This document shows positions 36,501 through 47,869 of a stretch of DNA of 64,000 nucleotides, piece after piece. The notes under the pieces are model-generated. The model did not search any database and was not told where the DNA came from. It saw only the letters and a list, made by a program, of their open reading frames with translations. The translations under genes and the position numbers were made by a program. Positions within the stretch are counted from its first letter, which is position 1. Every line of letters starts with the position of its first letter. The stretch spans positions 1-64,000 of the forward strand of contig NTMA01000032.1 of the NCBI GenBank assembly GCA_002917075.1, given 5' to 3'. The DNA is from Hawksworthiomyces lignivorus. Lineage: Eukaryota > Ascomycota > Sordariomycetes > Ophiostomatales > Ophiostomataceae.

Positions 36501-39500
36501 AGTCGGTGCTGCAATCACTCGCAACCAAGCCAGGACTGCAGCTTACCTGCTCGCGGAGGTCGAACAGGATATCGGCAGGGTCGGCTTGTGTTCGAATGTG
36601 AAAAGAGACAGTCGCAAGGAAAAGGATTGTGGGAAGACAAGAGGCTTCTGGTACGACGCCACTTTCAAATCCCTCCTGCTTGTTAATCTTTAGGAACAGC
36701 TGTTTTATACAGCTCCGCCTCATGCCACACCTCACTTGTGCTTAGTGTTGCTTCGGGCAGCTGTCATGAAATGCCGACCCTCCGTCCTCTGGCTGCAGTT
36801 TCTAGCGCACTAGGAAGGAGTTCCCTAGTTTGTCATTTCATAAGAAAAGGGGTCCTCGTCTCTCTGGGCCTGATGGCTGCGTCATTTAGGGTGCAGACGA
36901 GAAACGGCATCTGGTGCAGCTCATCATAGGTATAGATAAAGTGCTCTTCACTTCACCTGTCATCTACAAGCCTCAATTCCTATTTCTTCGTTTTCTTCAA
37001 ACGAGGGCAGGCTGATCGCCGTTTGTTTTCACTTTGTTTTGTTCTCGACTTGTCTGGGGAGCTTTTCGGCAAATCACCCCCTCTTCCCCGTTGCACCAAC
37101 AGACAGTCAGAACGAGAGATGACACATTGATGCACACATAGATACTCAAAGGTACTACTCGCAACACAAAAAAAAAAAAAGAGGGGTAAAGGACGCCCGG
37201 CCGCAAACGGCCGTCATCGGGTGCGATGTGAGACGTCGATTTGTCTGTGGCGATCGCTATGCTGTGTCTGAGTTGCGGAAGCCGCCCGCAAATCTGGCCA
37301 ATTTTCCGTCAGGGAAAATCCTGGCAATGCGCGTGTGTCGGCGCTGTCCTGACAACATCCATTGTTCTTTAACAATAGTGTGATGCCGAGAATGTAGTCG
37401 TAGCGAGAGAAGGAGTCGGTTGATTGCTTTGGAGTACCGGTTCCGTATCCCTTGCGTTGACATCGGCCTGGTGTATCGGCCCCGCCCCTCAGCAGGCTGA
37501 GGACCTCTGGGGTTGCTTTGTACTCCGTACTATAGTCCCCCAATTAGATCGTCCTTATGCGGTGAATATTAGTAGGCTGTCTAATATCGCTTTTAAGATT
37601 CAAATCGCGGTCAGTATAGAGCTTCATGCCGCCAGGGCGCGGCTTTAAACAGCTCGGAGACTTCTTTCGCCTTTCAAACGTACTGCGCCTTCAAACGAGA
37701 CACGAAGCTCGCACTCGCTGGCGCAGTTCCCACTGTCCACAACTGCGTTACATGTGTTGTCGGAGTGTGTGTGGCTGGTGTGCTATCGACCGCCTTCTCG
37801 CATGCAGTCTCTACGCTCTTTGTATCAATGCGGATCTCCTGGTTTGCTGGCGTTCCCGCCTAGGTCGTAATACGCTGTAACCCCATCGGTCCCAGACCGT
37901 TCTGGCTGCGTATCGTTGCCCTGCTAGCGCATGTTCTAGAATGCAAGCAGTGTAGAAGCGGGTGTCCTAACGACGAATAATTCTTCACAGTCAGCCAATA
38001 AAGTAAGCAGACCGGCCTCGAAGCAACAAGGCGGAGAATTGGATGCTAGGAGGCCAAGCACACAAAGAAGGAGAAAGATGACCAGAGAAAATGCAAAGTT
38101 ATCCCAAAGAAAAGAAACGGAAAAAAGAAAGAAAAGAGAAAAGAAACGAAACAAGAAAAAAAGTACATTGAGTGTTCTGCACTCAATCTCAGATTCCATT
38201 ATCAACAGCGATGTCACTCCCACTCACGCTCTTTTGGCCACGACGTAACACTCCTACATTGGCTCCCTTTCCCCCTCCCCCCTTCAGCCCCTCGTTCTCG
38301 CTCCTGTGAAGTACGATCTCTGTTTATTAGCTTTTTTTTCGCCCCAACGTTTTTTGACTCGCTTGGCGGAAGAGGAAACCCCCCTCGTCCTTCACCCCCC
38401 CTGATCGTCCCGTCAGCTGGCTTCGGTTTTTTAGCATCCCGTCCGCGCCCCATCCCAGGTCGTTGGGACGATCTCAATAATTTAGTTTAGGACAGGCCTT
38501 GCCCAGAGGAAAAGCTTCTTTCTCGTTGCTGCTATTGCGCCCCCCCTTCCATTTCTTTTCCCTGACCTCCATGCGAGAGCGCTCTTCTTCCGTGAGCCGA
38601 AGCAGCATCCTGACGCAAGTCTGCAGAGCGTGAACCATCTCTTTCCCCCCATGATACTCCGTACTCTGCGAGTCTTGCTCCGTCAACACCCTTTCGCCGT
38701 CGTCTCTTTTCTCCTCCCACCCACAAAACTTTATTTTCCCCCAGCCCCAGGAAAATCCACCCTTGAAACCACCACAATAAAAAGCACGCCTCTCAAACCA
38801 GTTTTATCTTCTTCACGAGCGGACTGTTGAATGATTATCTCATTTGATCTAGTTTTATTTTTATGTTTATCTTCATTCGTCCAGATCGCCTCTCTGACCT
38901 CTTCCGTCATCCGGCCTTCCGCGTGCTGTCTTGCTGTTTTCGCTTTCTCCCATCGTCATCGCCTTGTCACTCTAGACCACTCTGTGCTGTTGTTTGCTGT
39001 GAATCACCAATTCTCTCCACGCTGCATTGCGTTGTAACGAGAATTGAAAATTGTCCAAAACTAATTCTTTCTCTTTGGCCAATTTTCGCAACCGACTTTC
39101 TTTTCCCTCTATTCTGTCCTCCTTTTCTTACGTCTTGTCCGCTCTTTTTCGCTGTCCTTACCGTCCCTAGTCTTCAGCACGAACCTAGTGTATATGCAGG
39201 CGACCAAAGGAAGCAGGGTCTGAGAGTCCTTTTGTGTGTCGCGTAATAATAACTACCTAGTTACCTGAGTATGTTCTTTCTATTTCTTCTTTTTTATTTT
39301 ATTTGCTTTTTTCCCTCTTCTGGCTCTTGCCGTCATTTTACTGTTTTGTGGTTACCTCTTTTCCTCTTGGTATCCCTCTGTTGTCCATCCCTTGCTAGAC
39401 GTTTAGTTTTTATTTTGACAATCTGCCTTCGCTCCTGCCCTTCCGTCTGCCTTTTCGTTCGCCCTGCATAGTGCGCTCCTTCCACCAATTTTGTCGCTCA

Positions 39501-40787
39501 GCCTTACCGACTAGCTTCCCTCCATTTCCTCCTATACAACGACCTGACTACTCATATGCTCCGTACTTTTGGCCTTTTCTCCCCTCTTCCCACGCGCTAC
39601 AGCAACCCCCCCTGCACCGCACTATATCGCCACGCTATGCTACTCCGCTACAAGCGTCTTCTAGCATCTGCCGCACCTCGCTTCGCTTTTTCTCTGCACT
39701 CTACTGCACCGTGTATCTTATATTATCATCTTACTTTTTTTTCCTCCTATCTTGCTTTCCTGTAGCATCGCCGCCCCCCGTTTTTGGGACACGAACGCTA
39801 CACGTATCACTCATTGATCTCGTCCCCCTCCCTCATCGCACCTTCCTTCTTCCCCGTTCGCGTTCTGGTTGGTCCGGTCTCCTCTGGTTCGCTACTTCCG
39901 TTTCCCCCCTCCCACGCCACTGCCACCACCACCATCACCACCACCGCCAGGCCACCAGGCAGCCGTCCTGTCAAACCGACCAACCGACTTAGCAGCTGTA
40001 ACTAACTAACTTTTTTAGCGCAATATCTTACAGAGCACAGAGCACAGAGTACAAACTGCACCTTCTGTACTGGCAACTCTCTCCCGCTGCTACTGCTGCT
40101 GCTGCCTCCCCCTCTCTGCTCCCTTCCGTCGCTACCTATGCCCACTCTTTCCTGTCCCTAAACTATTACGCTATTACTCTATATCCTCCTCTGCATAAAC
40201 TCCACTCCATTAAAAATAAAAGTAAAAAAATAAAACTAAGAAAGATAAACCAACCCAAATTTCTCAATAAAAAATTACATCTTACTGCATCACAATCACA
40301 ATCGCAACGAAAGGGAGCCTCGTCTCGCTTGCCAACACTTCCTTCGCTGCAGCAAGTCCAACTTGCTTGCACGCGCTTCATCCTAAACTGTATTTTTTTG
40401 TCACATTTCTATATTCTTGCTTCTCATCCTTTTTTTCCTCATTTTCTCTCTTCATTTTTCTCCCTTCACCTTTTCGTCTAATACTTAGTCTCTTCTCCCA
40501 CTACTCTTTTTTTCTCCTCCTCTCGTCTTGTTCCTCCTCCACAACAATTTCGATTCTTTCTTCTCCTTTGTGGTCACTTTTTCTATTCTCTTGTCTCTAC
40601 TTTGGGATTCTACGTTTTGTCTCGACGTCTTCGTCTACAATTTCTTCTAAACGACGCATATCATACTTTTCCCCAACTGCGCCTGCACGGCGCTATCTGG
40701 ATCTCTCGGATTTCGACTTCTCTTCTCGCGTCTCTCACGTTCTCCTCAGCACAAGTATCTACAGATACACTATTCGAATCCGTCGAA
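33551..40787. other. 7.2 kb gene-free region between divergent genes
   Basis: No protein gene could be supported on either strand. The stretch next to the minus-strand gene (about 34190-34350) is purine-rich on the plus strand, so pyrimidine-rich in that gene's sense. The stretch before the PUF gene (about 38230-40787) is strongly pyrimidine-rich on the plus strand. The middle (34.7-38.2 kb) has mixed composition, poly-A/T runs (for example 35110-35122) and three TACGGAGTA copies (35229, 37520, 38655). Likely content: two long 5' leaders or promoters and possibly unannotated non-coding transcripts. Confidence 0.55.
38230..40787 (+). promoter_or_regulatory. pyrimidine-rich promoter and leader of the PUF gene
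   Basis: For more than 2.5 kb the plus strand is dominated by C and T runs (for example around 38265-38420, 39080-39480 and 40380-40600), ending at the ATG at 40788. Long CT-rich leaders are common before highly regulated fungal genes. The exact transcription start and any leader introns cannot be seen. Confidence 0.45.
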
Positions 40788-43700
40788 ATGCCAGTGAGTA
40801 GTCTCCCTTCTCTAATTTGCGTCTAGTTCTGTTCATGCCTTTGCTTTGGCGCGACCTCAATCACAGGTCTCGTGCTCTGACCTATCACTTCTGCGCCATC
40901 TTTGCTGCCACCTTTCGCTCATTATATTTCTCTCTTTGCATCTGCGAATGACGCTCTTATCACTCATGCTTGTATTTATCTAGGCTCAGTCGAATCGCTT
41001 CCCTTATGGGGGAGGGAATGCCAGGGAAGCATCGTCCCAACCGCTCGCGTCAAATGGCTTCTCAGCCGCAAATTGGCAACAAAGTACCATATGGGGTACT
41101 CCCGTTGCTTCATCCCTCAACAATCGCGAATCAACAAGCCTGAGAGGTATGTCGGCTAGATGGAGTGATAGGGGATGAAGGACGGCAAGAGTGGCAATGA
41201 TGGGCAAAGCAAATGATGCTAATGATTGTTTTCTTTCTTCCTATATAGGATCCGAAGAGACATTTGCATCAAATCACCAAGGTTCCAACACATTCTCCTC
41301 CGCTCCAGATACAACAACAATATGGGCCCAGCCCGCCAGACCATGGGCCAACAGCGATGGCAATTCGGCGATACGCCAGGCGTCCGCGAGCCCGTCGCCC
41401 GCCCGCAGAAGAGAAGGCGTCAGCTCTCTACATGACCTCTCAAACGGGCCTTCCGCGTCCGCAACTTATCGGGCAGCCATTGGACCAGCAGGAGCCTTTG
41501 CAAACTCCCGGTCAAAGCCCAACGGCTCTTCGGCAGATACTAGCACAAGCAGCTTTAAGTATCCATCTTCGTTGCGCGACAGCATCGCCGATGACGGTAA
41601 CAACACAGGCGGCCCCTCATCATATTCACATTTTGGCTTCGACAGCGATGCCCTGCCGTCAAGGGCTCGAGTTTCGCAAGACCATTCTGGTGCTTTCACG
41701 ACGGCCTCTGCCGCCGCTTCTGTGGCCGGCTCAACTACTTCAGCGTCAGTAGCCCTAGGTACCGCAAACAGCGCGGCTAATACCAATGGTGGTGGCTCTT
41801 CGGGTCTTCCTTCATTTGGCTCCTTTGGGACATTGCCGTCCTCGCACTCCCACCGTGCTTCGCTCCAGTCGACGTCCTTCCCTTCACCAGTGGCTCCGGC
41901 CAATGCTCTGCCATACCATCGCAACTCCCAGCCAGAAGATGTCAGCACCATGGAGGCAGTTGACATGCTCCGCCAAAAGCTTGCTCTCGAAGAGCGTTCG
42001 TCAGAATCGACAATTAATTCTCTTGGGGCCGGCTTTGGTACTGGCTTGCCAGCGTTCTCGCAGGCACAGTCTGCGACTTCCTTCCAGTTCAATCCCGGAT
42101 CGCAGTCTTGGGATGCTGGGCTTGGCGCAAACGGCGCCGAAGTATTCGCGCAGGGAAACCAGCTTGGTCTGAATTCTCTAGCGGCGGCTGCTGCATTTGC
42201 CGAGACCCGGGGAAGTCTTGGCAGCATCGAGCGAGGTACAACCCCTCTAGGCAACTCTTACCGGCACATGAACAGCCCACGCAGTCTCGGCACGTCCGCC
42301 AATACTGCTAGCTCCTGGAGCCGACCATCATCTCGGGACCCGAGGGTTTCTGGTCTCCCCGACGCTGCTCCTGGAACGCATAATAACTTTGTACAACGCC
42401 AACCACTTCAAACTTTCCTCCACGAGCAACAGCTTGCGGCAGCGACTGTTGCTGCCGCCGCGACTGCCGCCGCCCCCTTTAACAACAACCCGAACGTCTT
42501 TCAAAACGGCTTTGGCTTCTATCATGGCTATAGAGCACCCATGCAAATCCCGCCGCTGGGGATTCCCATTAATACGCCACTCAATGCCCCCTACATTTCT
42601 GCTCCCCACATTCCAATGGCTCGCGACCGAGACCCCACGCAGGCCATGAGAAGCCCTCTTCTTGATGAGTTCCGGTCATCGAGGACAAATCGGAGATATG
42701 AATTGAAGGATATATACGGCCACATTGTGGAGTTCAGTGGTGATCAGCACGGATCTAGGTTCATCCAGAGCAAGCTGGAGACGGCCAACAGCGACGAGAA
42801 GGAGCACGTCTTCCGTGAAATATCGGCCAACACGCTTGTTCTGATGAAGGACGTCTTCGGCAACTACGTGGTCCAAAAGTTCTTCGAGCATGGCAGCCAG
42901 GTCCAGAAAAAATACCTAGCCGAGCAGATGCGGGGCAAGGTGGTGGACCTGTCAACACAGACATATGCCTGCCGAGTCGTTCAGAAAGCGCTGCAGCACA
43001 TCCTAGTTGACCAACAAGTGGTGCTGGCCAAGGAGCTGGAGGCCGACGTCATCCGCGTCGTCAAAGACCAGAACGGAAACCATGTTGTGCAGAAGGTCAT
43101 CGAGCTGGTGCCCCGGGAGCACATCGGATTCATCATGGATGCCTTCCGTGGTCACGTGCGGGAGCTGTCGGCACACAACTTTGGCTGCCGTGTTGTCCAG
43201 CGTATGCTAGAGTACGGTTCGGAGGACGACAAGGCAGCCATTCTGACAGAGCTTCATGCTACCACCAAGGAGCTCATTATGGACCAGTTCGGCAACTACG
43301 TTGCTCAACATGTCATTCAGCACGGCGAGCCGGAGGACCGTACGCAGATGATCAACAAAGTGCTAGAGGAGCTGGTGCCCATGTCGAGACACAAGTTTGC
43401 TTCCAACGTCGTGGAGAAGTGCATCGAATACGGGACGACGGCCGACCGCTGTCGCATCCGCGAGGAGCTAGACAAGGTGGGCAGTGACGGGCTGCCAGTT
43501 CTGCAGCACATGATCAAGGACCAATACGGCAACTATGTCATTCGTAAGTTCAAAGAGACATGCCCGTCACCATCCACCCGTATTTATATTGCACGAGAGA
43601 GATAGTCAGTGCTAACCAGAGCGTCATGAATTACAGAGAAGCTGCTGAAACAGCTGAAAGGCGACGAGCACCGGCTGTTTGTCGAGGCATTGTCCAGCCA

Positions 43701-44055
43701 GCTGAATGTGCTGAAGCGATCTTCGCGGCAGAATGCAGCTGTGGATCGCCTCGCCGTCGTCGTAGACGAGCAGACGAAGAGCGGTGCAGAGCGCCGGGTG
43801 CCAGCAATAGGAAAGTCTTCGCCGTCCTCACCGCACCTGCAGGGAGACCGCGAATCCACGCCGTCTCTGACACACACGCCGAACACGCCCGAGAGCTCCA
43901 ACCCGCCCAGCGTCAGCGCTGGGCCGACTGGGGAGCCATTGGCTGTCGAGTTGAAGGAAGACAAGGAGGCAGCTGCGGAGAAGCTGGATCTAGCTGACCC
44001 GTGTTCGGAACCCTTCACAGACAGCAGCAGCGCGACCATTGTTTTGACGCAATAG
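40788..44055 (+). CDS. PUF (Pumilio) RNA-binding protein, Puf3-like
   Basis: Post-transcriptional regulator that binds 3' UTRs through eight PUF repeats. Exons 40788-40793 (ATG CCA only), 40984-41146, 41249-43543 and 43637-44055; introns of 190, 102 and 93 nt with GTGAGT, GTATGT and GTAAGT donors; product 960 aa. The second exon encodes [18 protein letters not shown]. The long N-terminal half is low-complexity (Ser/Ala/Asn). The PUF domain spans about residues 530-870. Base-contacting residues in repeats 1-8 read SR..Q, NY..Q, CR..Q, NH..Q, CR..Q, NY..Q, SN..E, NY..Q, and the last repeat is complete only after splicing (NYVI-QKLLKQL). By the known code this reads UGUAUAUA, the Puf3 target. 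Yeast Puf3 controls mRNAs for mitochondrial proteins. A Ser/Pro-rich C-terminal tail follows the domain. Confidence 0.95.
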
Positions 44056-45546
44056 CAAAGGACTTGTACAGGCGTGCGATACTTTTGAATAGTGTTCGCC
44101 AGCACGCAAATCAGACGGCATCCAGCCATTCTGCTGAAAGCCCAGGGCGCCAGCATCATGGATGGCCACCCGCAAATACTTGCATTCCTACTGTGCATTT
44201 TTTTTTTAAAATTCTATACGGATACGTGCGATTTTGTTTTTATTGGGAGTCATTGGAGGACACATGGTTCGCCTCGACATGACATTTCGACACTCGCGGG
44301 AATTTTTTACTGAGGGCAAAGTGTGATATCCATCGTGATTTATCGAAACGGAAATAAATGCGAAAGAGGTTCGGGACAAAGTGGACAGCAAATAAAAAAA
44401 TTGGGCAAGCGTAGCCATTGAGGCTACTCTTGAGAGGCCAGACGGGCGAATAGGGAGTTCGGTTCGGAGTCCTCCTTTGTGTTTACTTTTTTTTTTCCCT
44501 CTTGGGGCATTTTTATATGCCTCCTTTGTGTTTTTTTGCTTTTCTTCTAGCACTTTCGTGAAGTCCATCATTGCCAAGGTCATCTCAATATTACTATACA
44601 AGGACAAGGGGCCATGGGACTGGCCAGGGGATATTTAATTACGTGTATGGACGTGTTTTTTCTTGCAAATCATGCTTATTTTTGAGTTGCCGGTTCTTTT
44701 ACAAGACCTGGGCGTTTTGGCCCTTTGCGCAAGGAGTCGTTTTGTGTCTTTCAAGTCTCAATCTAGCGGCAGTAGCAGCGTCTCTGATACATGGCCAAAG
44801 AGAAAAATGCCAAGTAATAGCATGAACTTCGTACATTCGTACAATTGCCCTCTTTTTTTAATTTTTAATTTTTAATTTTTTCATTTTTCTTCTATGAGCT
44901 TCTAACTTTGTAAATGTTATTAGCAACTAATGGCCTCACCAGAACTCTTATATCGATGCGGTAGTGACAGGTTGTAGCACGCAAAACTGGCCCGCTCCGT
45001 AATATAACCCTTCACGACAGTATATGAGAAGAAACCAAAAGAGTCCAATTCTATCAAAAAGAACATTCCTCTCCTTCTGTTATAGCCATGCCTCCTATTA
45101 GGAAACAAGAAAATATCGTATGCCACAGCGACATGCCAGCACAGACAGTGTCCGGACAGGGACTGACACGGAGAGATACTGTGCCTAACGCACGTGCTAA
45201 ATCATAGGCTTATGTACGATGTAAGATTACTACTTACAGCGGGCATTACCCCGTACGATTTGCAGCATTCCACACTGTAAATTAGGCTTTCCGAAGCTTG
45301 TGCCGAAACAAGGAGCGACAGCCGACGCACGCTGAGCCTTTTTATTAGTGTCTAGATCGTGGACTTTTGCAATACCAGAACCAGAGAAACTCGTCCAATT
45401 TCCGCTCGCCCTTTTTCTGCTAGTCTGTCCAGAAGCATCATGGCCTGTTCTTAGGGCAGCGTGCTAACAAGCTCGACATTTGTTTATTTGAACACGGCAT
45501 CGTTTCTCATTTTCTTCCCTCTGAGCCGGAAAGCGACACCAGAGCG
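44056..45546. other. intergenic, 3' UTR and promoter
   Basis: About 1.5 kb between two plus-strand genes, without a supported gene. It contains a short tandem repeat of TTTTTAA (44854-44880) and several T runs (44203-44211, 44489-44497), consistent with the 3' end of the PUF transcript. The second half leads into the DUF1640 gene. Confidence 0.5.
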
Positions 45547-47352
45547 ATGCCCGCGGTTCGACTGCTCTTGCTGGCACCAGCGCCGCCGCCGCCGCTCCAG
45601 CTCCTGCGCGGCGCCAAAGCGACGGCGGCCACGTTCCATCCGAGGGGCTGCAGCACCAGCACTGCGGCCAGCGGCAGTGGCACCAGTAGCCCCCGGAAAG
45701 ACGGCCGGCGCAAGAGCCTGGAGCAAGCTGCGCCGTCTCGTACCGCCTCAGCACCGATCTCAGTATCCTTCTCGCTCCCCGCGCCCGCGACGCTCTTCTG
45801 CCCCGCCGCGCGGACGACTGCAGCTTCCGCCCGGGCCCGCCACGCGCGGCGCCTGCAGCACACCCGCGCTGCCGCGACACAGGCGCAGGCCGCCGCCGGA
45901 GCAGCAGCAGCAGCGGCGGCGGCGGCAGCAGCGCCGTTCAGCACGGCGTCTGCGCCGCAGATGACCTCATTTCCCCGCCACGGCAAGGCGGTCGAGCCAC
46001 AGCAGCAGCAGCAGCAGCCGCCGCAGAATGAGGCGGCAGCCACAGAAGGGCGCGACAGCGGGGAGGATGCCACTGCCGAGGCGGCGGCGGCGGCGGCGCC
46101 AGCAGCAGCAGCAGACGAGGCGCCCGCGACGGCCGACGCGCAGAAGGAGCAGAGCGACGTCACCCCGGCTGCCGCGGCGGCCGAGTCGGCCGCCGCAGCT
46201 GCCACCGCCGCAGAAGCTGCCACCGCCGCAGCCGAGGAGGTCGTCGCGCAGGACACCGCCGCTGGCGCTGCTGGCGCTGCTGGCGCTGCTGGCGCTGCTG
46301 GCGCTGCGTCAGTCTTGTCCTCCCCGTCGATTATCGAGCTGGGCCCGCCAACGGAAGCAGCAGACGGACAACAGCAGCAGCAGCAGCAGCAGCAGCAGGA
46401 GCCGCTTCTCGGCGTAGACGGCCTGCCGACGTCGCTGATCCCGCCTGCGCTGCGCCACCCTCTCGACAGCGGCGGCGGCGGCGGCGGCGGCGACCAGAAA
46501 GCGGGCGCACCGTCGCCGCTGTCGCACCCGCCGCACCTGACGCCGCCGCCGTACGTGCACCACTTTGACAGCTACTCGCTGGTCAAGCAGCTGGTGGACG
46601 CGGGCGGGTTCACGCCGGTGCAGGCGATCACGGCGATGAAGGCGGTGCGGTCGCTGCTGGCGCAGAACCTGGACGTGGCGCAGGCCAGCCTGGTCAGCAA
46701 GAGCGACGTCGAGAACGAGGCCTACCTGTTCAAGGCCGCCTGCGCCGAGCTCAGCATCGAGGTCCGCAACAACCGCCGCCGCACCGACGAGCTGCTGCGC
46801 CAGCAGCGCACCCTGCTGCAGCACGAGGTCGACATCGCCGCCCAGTCCATCAGCCAGGAGCTCGTCACCCTCAACGACACCGTCCGCGGCCTCTTCAACG
46901 ACCGCAAGATGGCCGTCCGCGAGGAGCAGAAGACGCTGGAGAGCGCGGTAAACTTTTCTTTCTTTCTTTCTTTTTTTTTTTTTTTCAGTCCTCTCCTCCC
47001 CTCTGCTGCCGTTGGCCGCAATGCGAACCAGAGCCGCCCTACTGATACATTTCGTGCACAGATCCAGCAGCTCAACTACAAGATCACCATCATGCTGCAG
47101 AGCGAGATGAAGTCGGAGATCGAGGGCCTGCGCTGGGTGCTGATCCGGCGCTCCGTCCTGGGCATCATCTTCATGGCCATCCTGACGCTGGGCTCGCTGC
47201 GCTACGCCAGCTACCTGAGCCACGAGAAGCAGAAGGCCGCCGAGGCCGAGCGCCTCGCCCACGAGGCCCAGGCTCAGGCCCTGCTGAACGTCGACTCCCG
47301 GGTTGACACGAGCACGCCGGTGGACGCCGCCGAGATGCTGGCGGCCAACTGA
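45547..47352 (+). CDS. DUF1640/CCDC90-family mitochondrial inner-membrane protein
   Basis: Homologue of the Fmp32/MCUR1/CCDC90B family, coiled-coil inner-membrane proteins tied to respiratory-complex assembly and calcium uptake. Exons 45547-46947 and 47062-47352, product 563 aa. The N-terminus (MPAVRLLLLAP...) and its Arg content fit a mitochondrial presequence. Residues about 110-330 are unusually long, repetitive Ala/Gln/Gly/Pro sequence. The family domain starts near HHFDSYSLVKQLVDAGGFT (about 335) and continues through a coiled coil (LLRQQRTLLQHEVD) to a single membrane helix (IIFMAILTLGSLRYASYL) close to the C-terminus. The 114-nt intron (GTAAAC donor, CACAG acceptor, long T run) is a multiple of three and has no stop, so its retention would insert 38 in-frame residues between SA and IQQLNYK; the family lacks them. 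Confidence 0.9.
   Translation: MPAVRLLLLAPAPPPPLQLLRGAKATAATFHPRGCSTSTAASGSGTSSPRKDGRRKSLEQAAPSRTASAPISVSFSLPAPATLFCPAARTTAASARARHARRLQHTRAAATQAQAAAGAAAAAAAAAAAPFSTASAPQMTSFPRHGKAVEPQQQQQQPPQNEAAATEGRDSGEDATAEAAAAAAPAAAADEAPATADAQKEQSDVTPAAAAAESAAAAATAAEAATAAAEEVVAQDTAAGAAGAAGAAGAAGAASVLSSPSIIELGPPTEAADGQQQQQQQQQQEPLLGVDGLPTSLIPPALRHPLDSGGGGGGGDQKAGAPSPLSHPPHLTPPPYVHHFDSYSLVKQLVDAGGFTPVQAITAMKAVRSLLAQNLDVAQASLVSKSDVENEAYLFKAACAELSIEVRNNRRRTDELLRQQRTLLQHEVDIAAQSISQELVTLNDTVRGLFNDRKMAVREEQKTLESAVNFSFFLSFFFFFSPLLPSAAVGRNANQSRPTDTFRAQIQQLNYKITIMLQSEMKSEIEGLRWVLIRRSVLGIIFMAILTLGSLRYASYLSHEKQKAAEAERLAHEAQAQALLNVDSRVDTSTPVDAAEMLAAN
46261..46305 (+). repeat. 9-bp minisatellite, five copies of GCTGGCGCT
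   Basis: Five perfect tandem copies within the DUF1640 coding sequence, encoding Ala-Gly-Ala units. Being a multiple of three, gain or loss of copies would keep the frame; such coding repeats are often length-variable among isolates. Confidence 0.9.
46369..46398 (+). repeat. CAG trinucleotide repeat (poly-Gln)
   Basis: One CAA followed by nine CAG codons in the low-complexity half of the DUF1640 protein. A shorter poly-Gln run lies at about 46000-46017 and a poly-Gly run at about 46471-46490. Confidence 0.9.
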
Positions 47353-47869
47353 ATCAGCAGAGTGCGAATACAAGGTATGGAAATGGACAAAATGGCGGGA
47401 AAGAGGAAGATGGAAACATTTGGCATTATAGACAAAAAAGATCAAGGAGATACCCATACATAGAGAGCTTTAGAGCTCACGAAAAGTAAATTTACAAAGT
47501 TCACTGCATTTCATGGATCGAGCTGCTAGATGATATGACGACGTTTGCTTTCATTAATGATATATGTAAGACTAAGCAGAAATATAAGAGCTATGTACGA
47601 ACATCATGGAAGAGGGTATCAAATTTAGTGGACAACAAATAGAAAAAAGAGATGCAAACACGGATCGAAGCGAGCAATCGTCCAAAACAAAGTATGCAAC
47701 TAAATATCCCACTCGCAAACCCTCAAAAAAAAAAAAGCTCGCCGAATCGAGCCCCAGATCTCATGGACCGCTATGCTTCGTAAAGGAAAGGACAAAATAG
47801 ATGACAGCGAAGGAGGCAAAGCGCTAAAAAGGATACGATTGAAGAAAGCAGAGAGAAACTAACAATCTC
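47353..47869. other. intergenic between convergent genes
   Basis: About 520 bp shared 3' region of the DUF1640 gene and the SGNH hydrolase gene. A-rich, including a run of 11-12 A at about 47727; no gene seen. No exact UGUANAUA site for the neighbouring PUF protein was found in it by eye. Confidence 0.5.

Noticed and set aside
39471..39992. 173-codon plus-strand frame rich in Ser/Pro/Leu/Phe
   Set aside because: Encoded by the CT-rich leader of the PUF gene; stops are rare in such DNA by composition.
45507..46256. Ala/Ser-rich 249-codon minus-strand frame
   Set aside because: Complement of the GC-rich low-complexity part of the DUF1640 gene; no family features.
46309..47457. 382-codon minus-strand frame
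   Set aside because: Complement of the conserved DUF1640 domain; Leu/Val/Asp/Gln composition is an antisense artefact.
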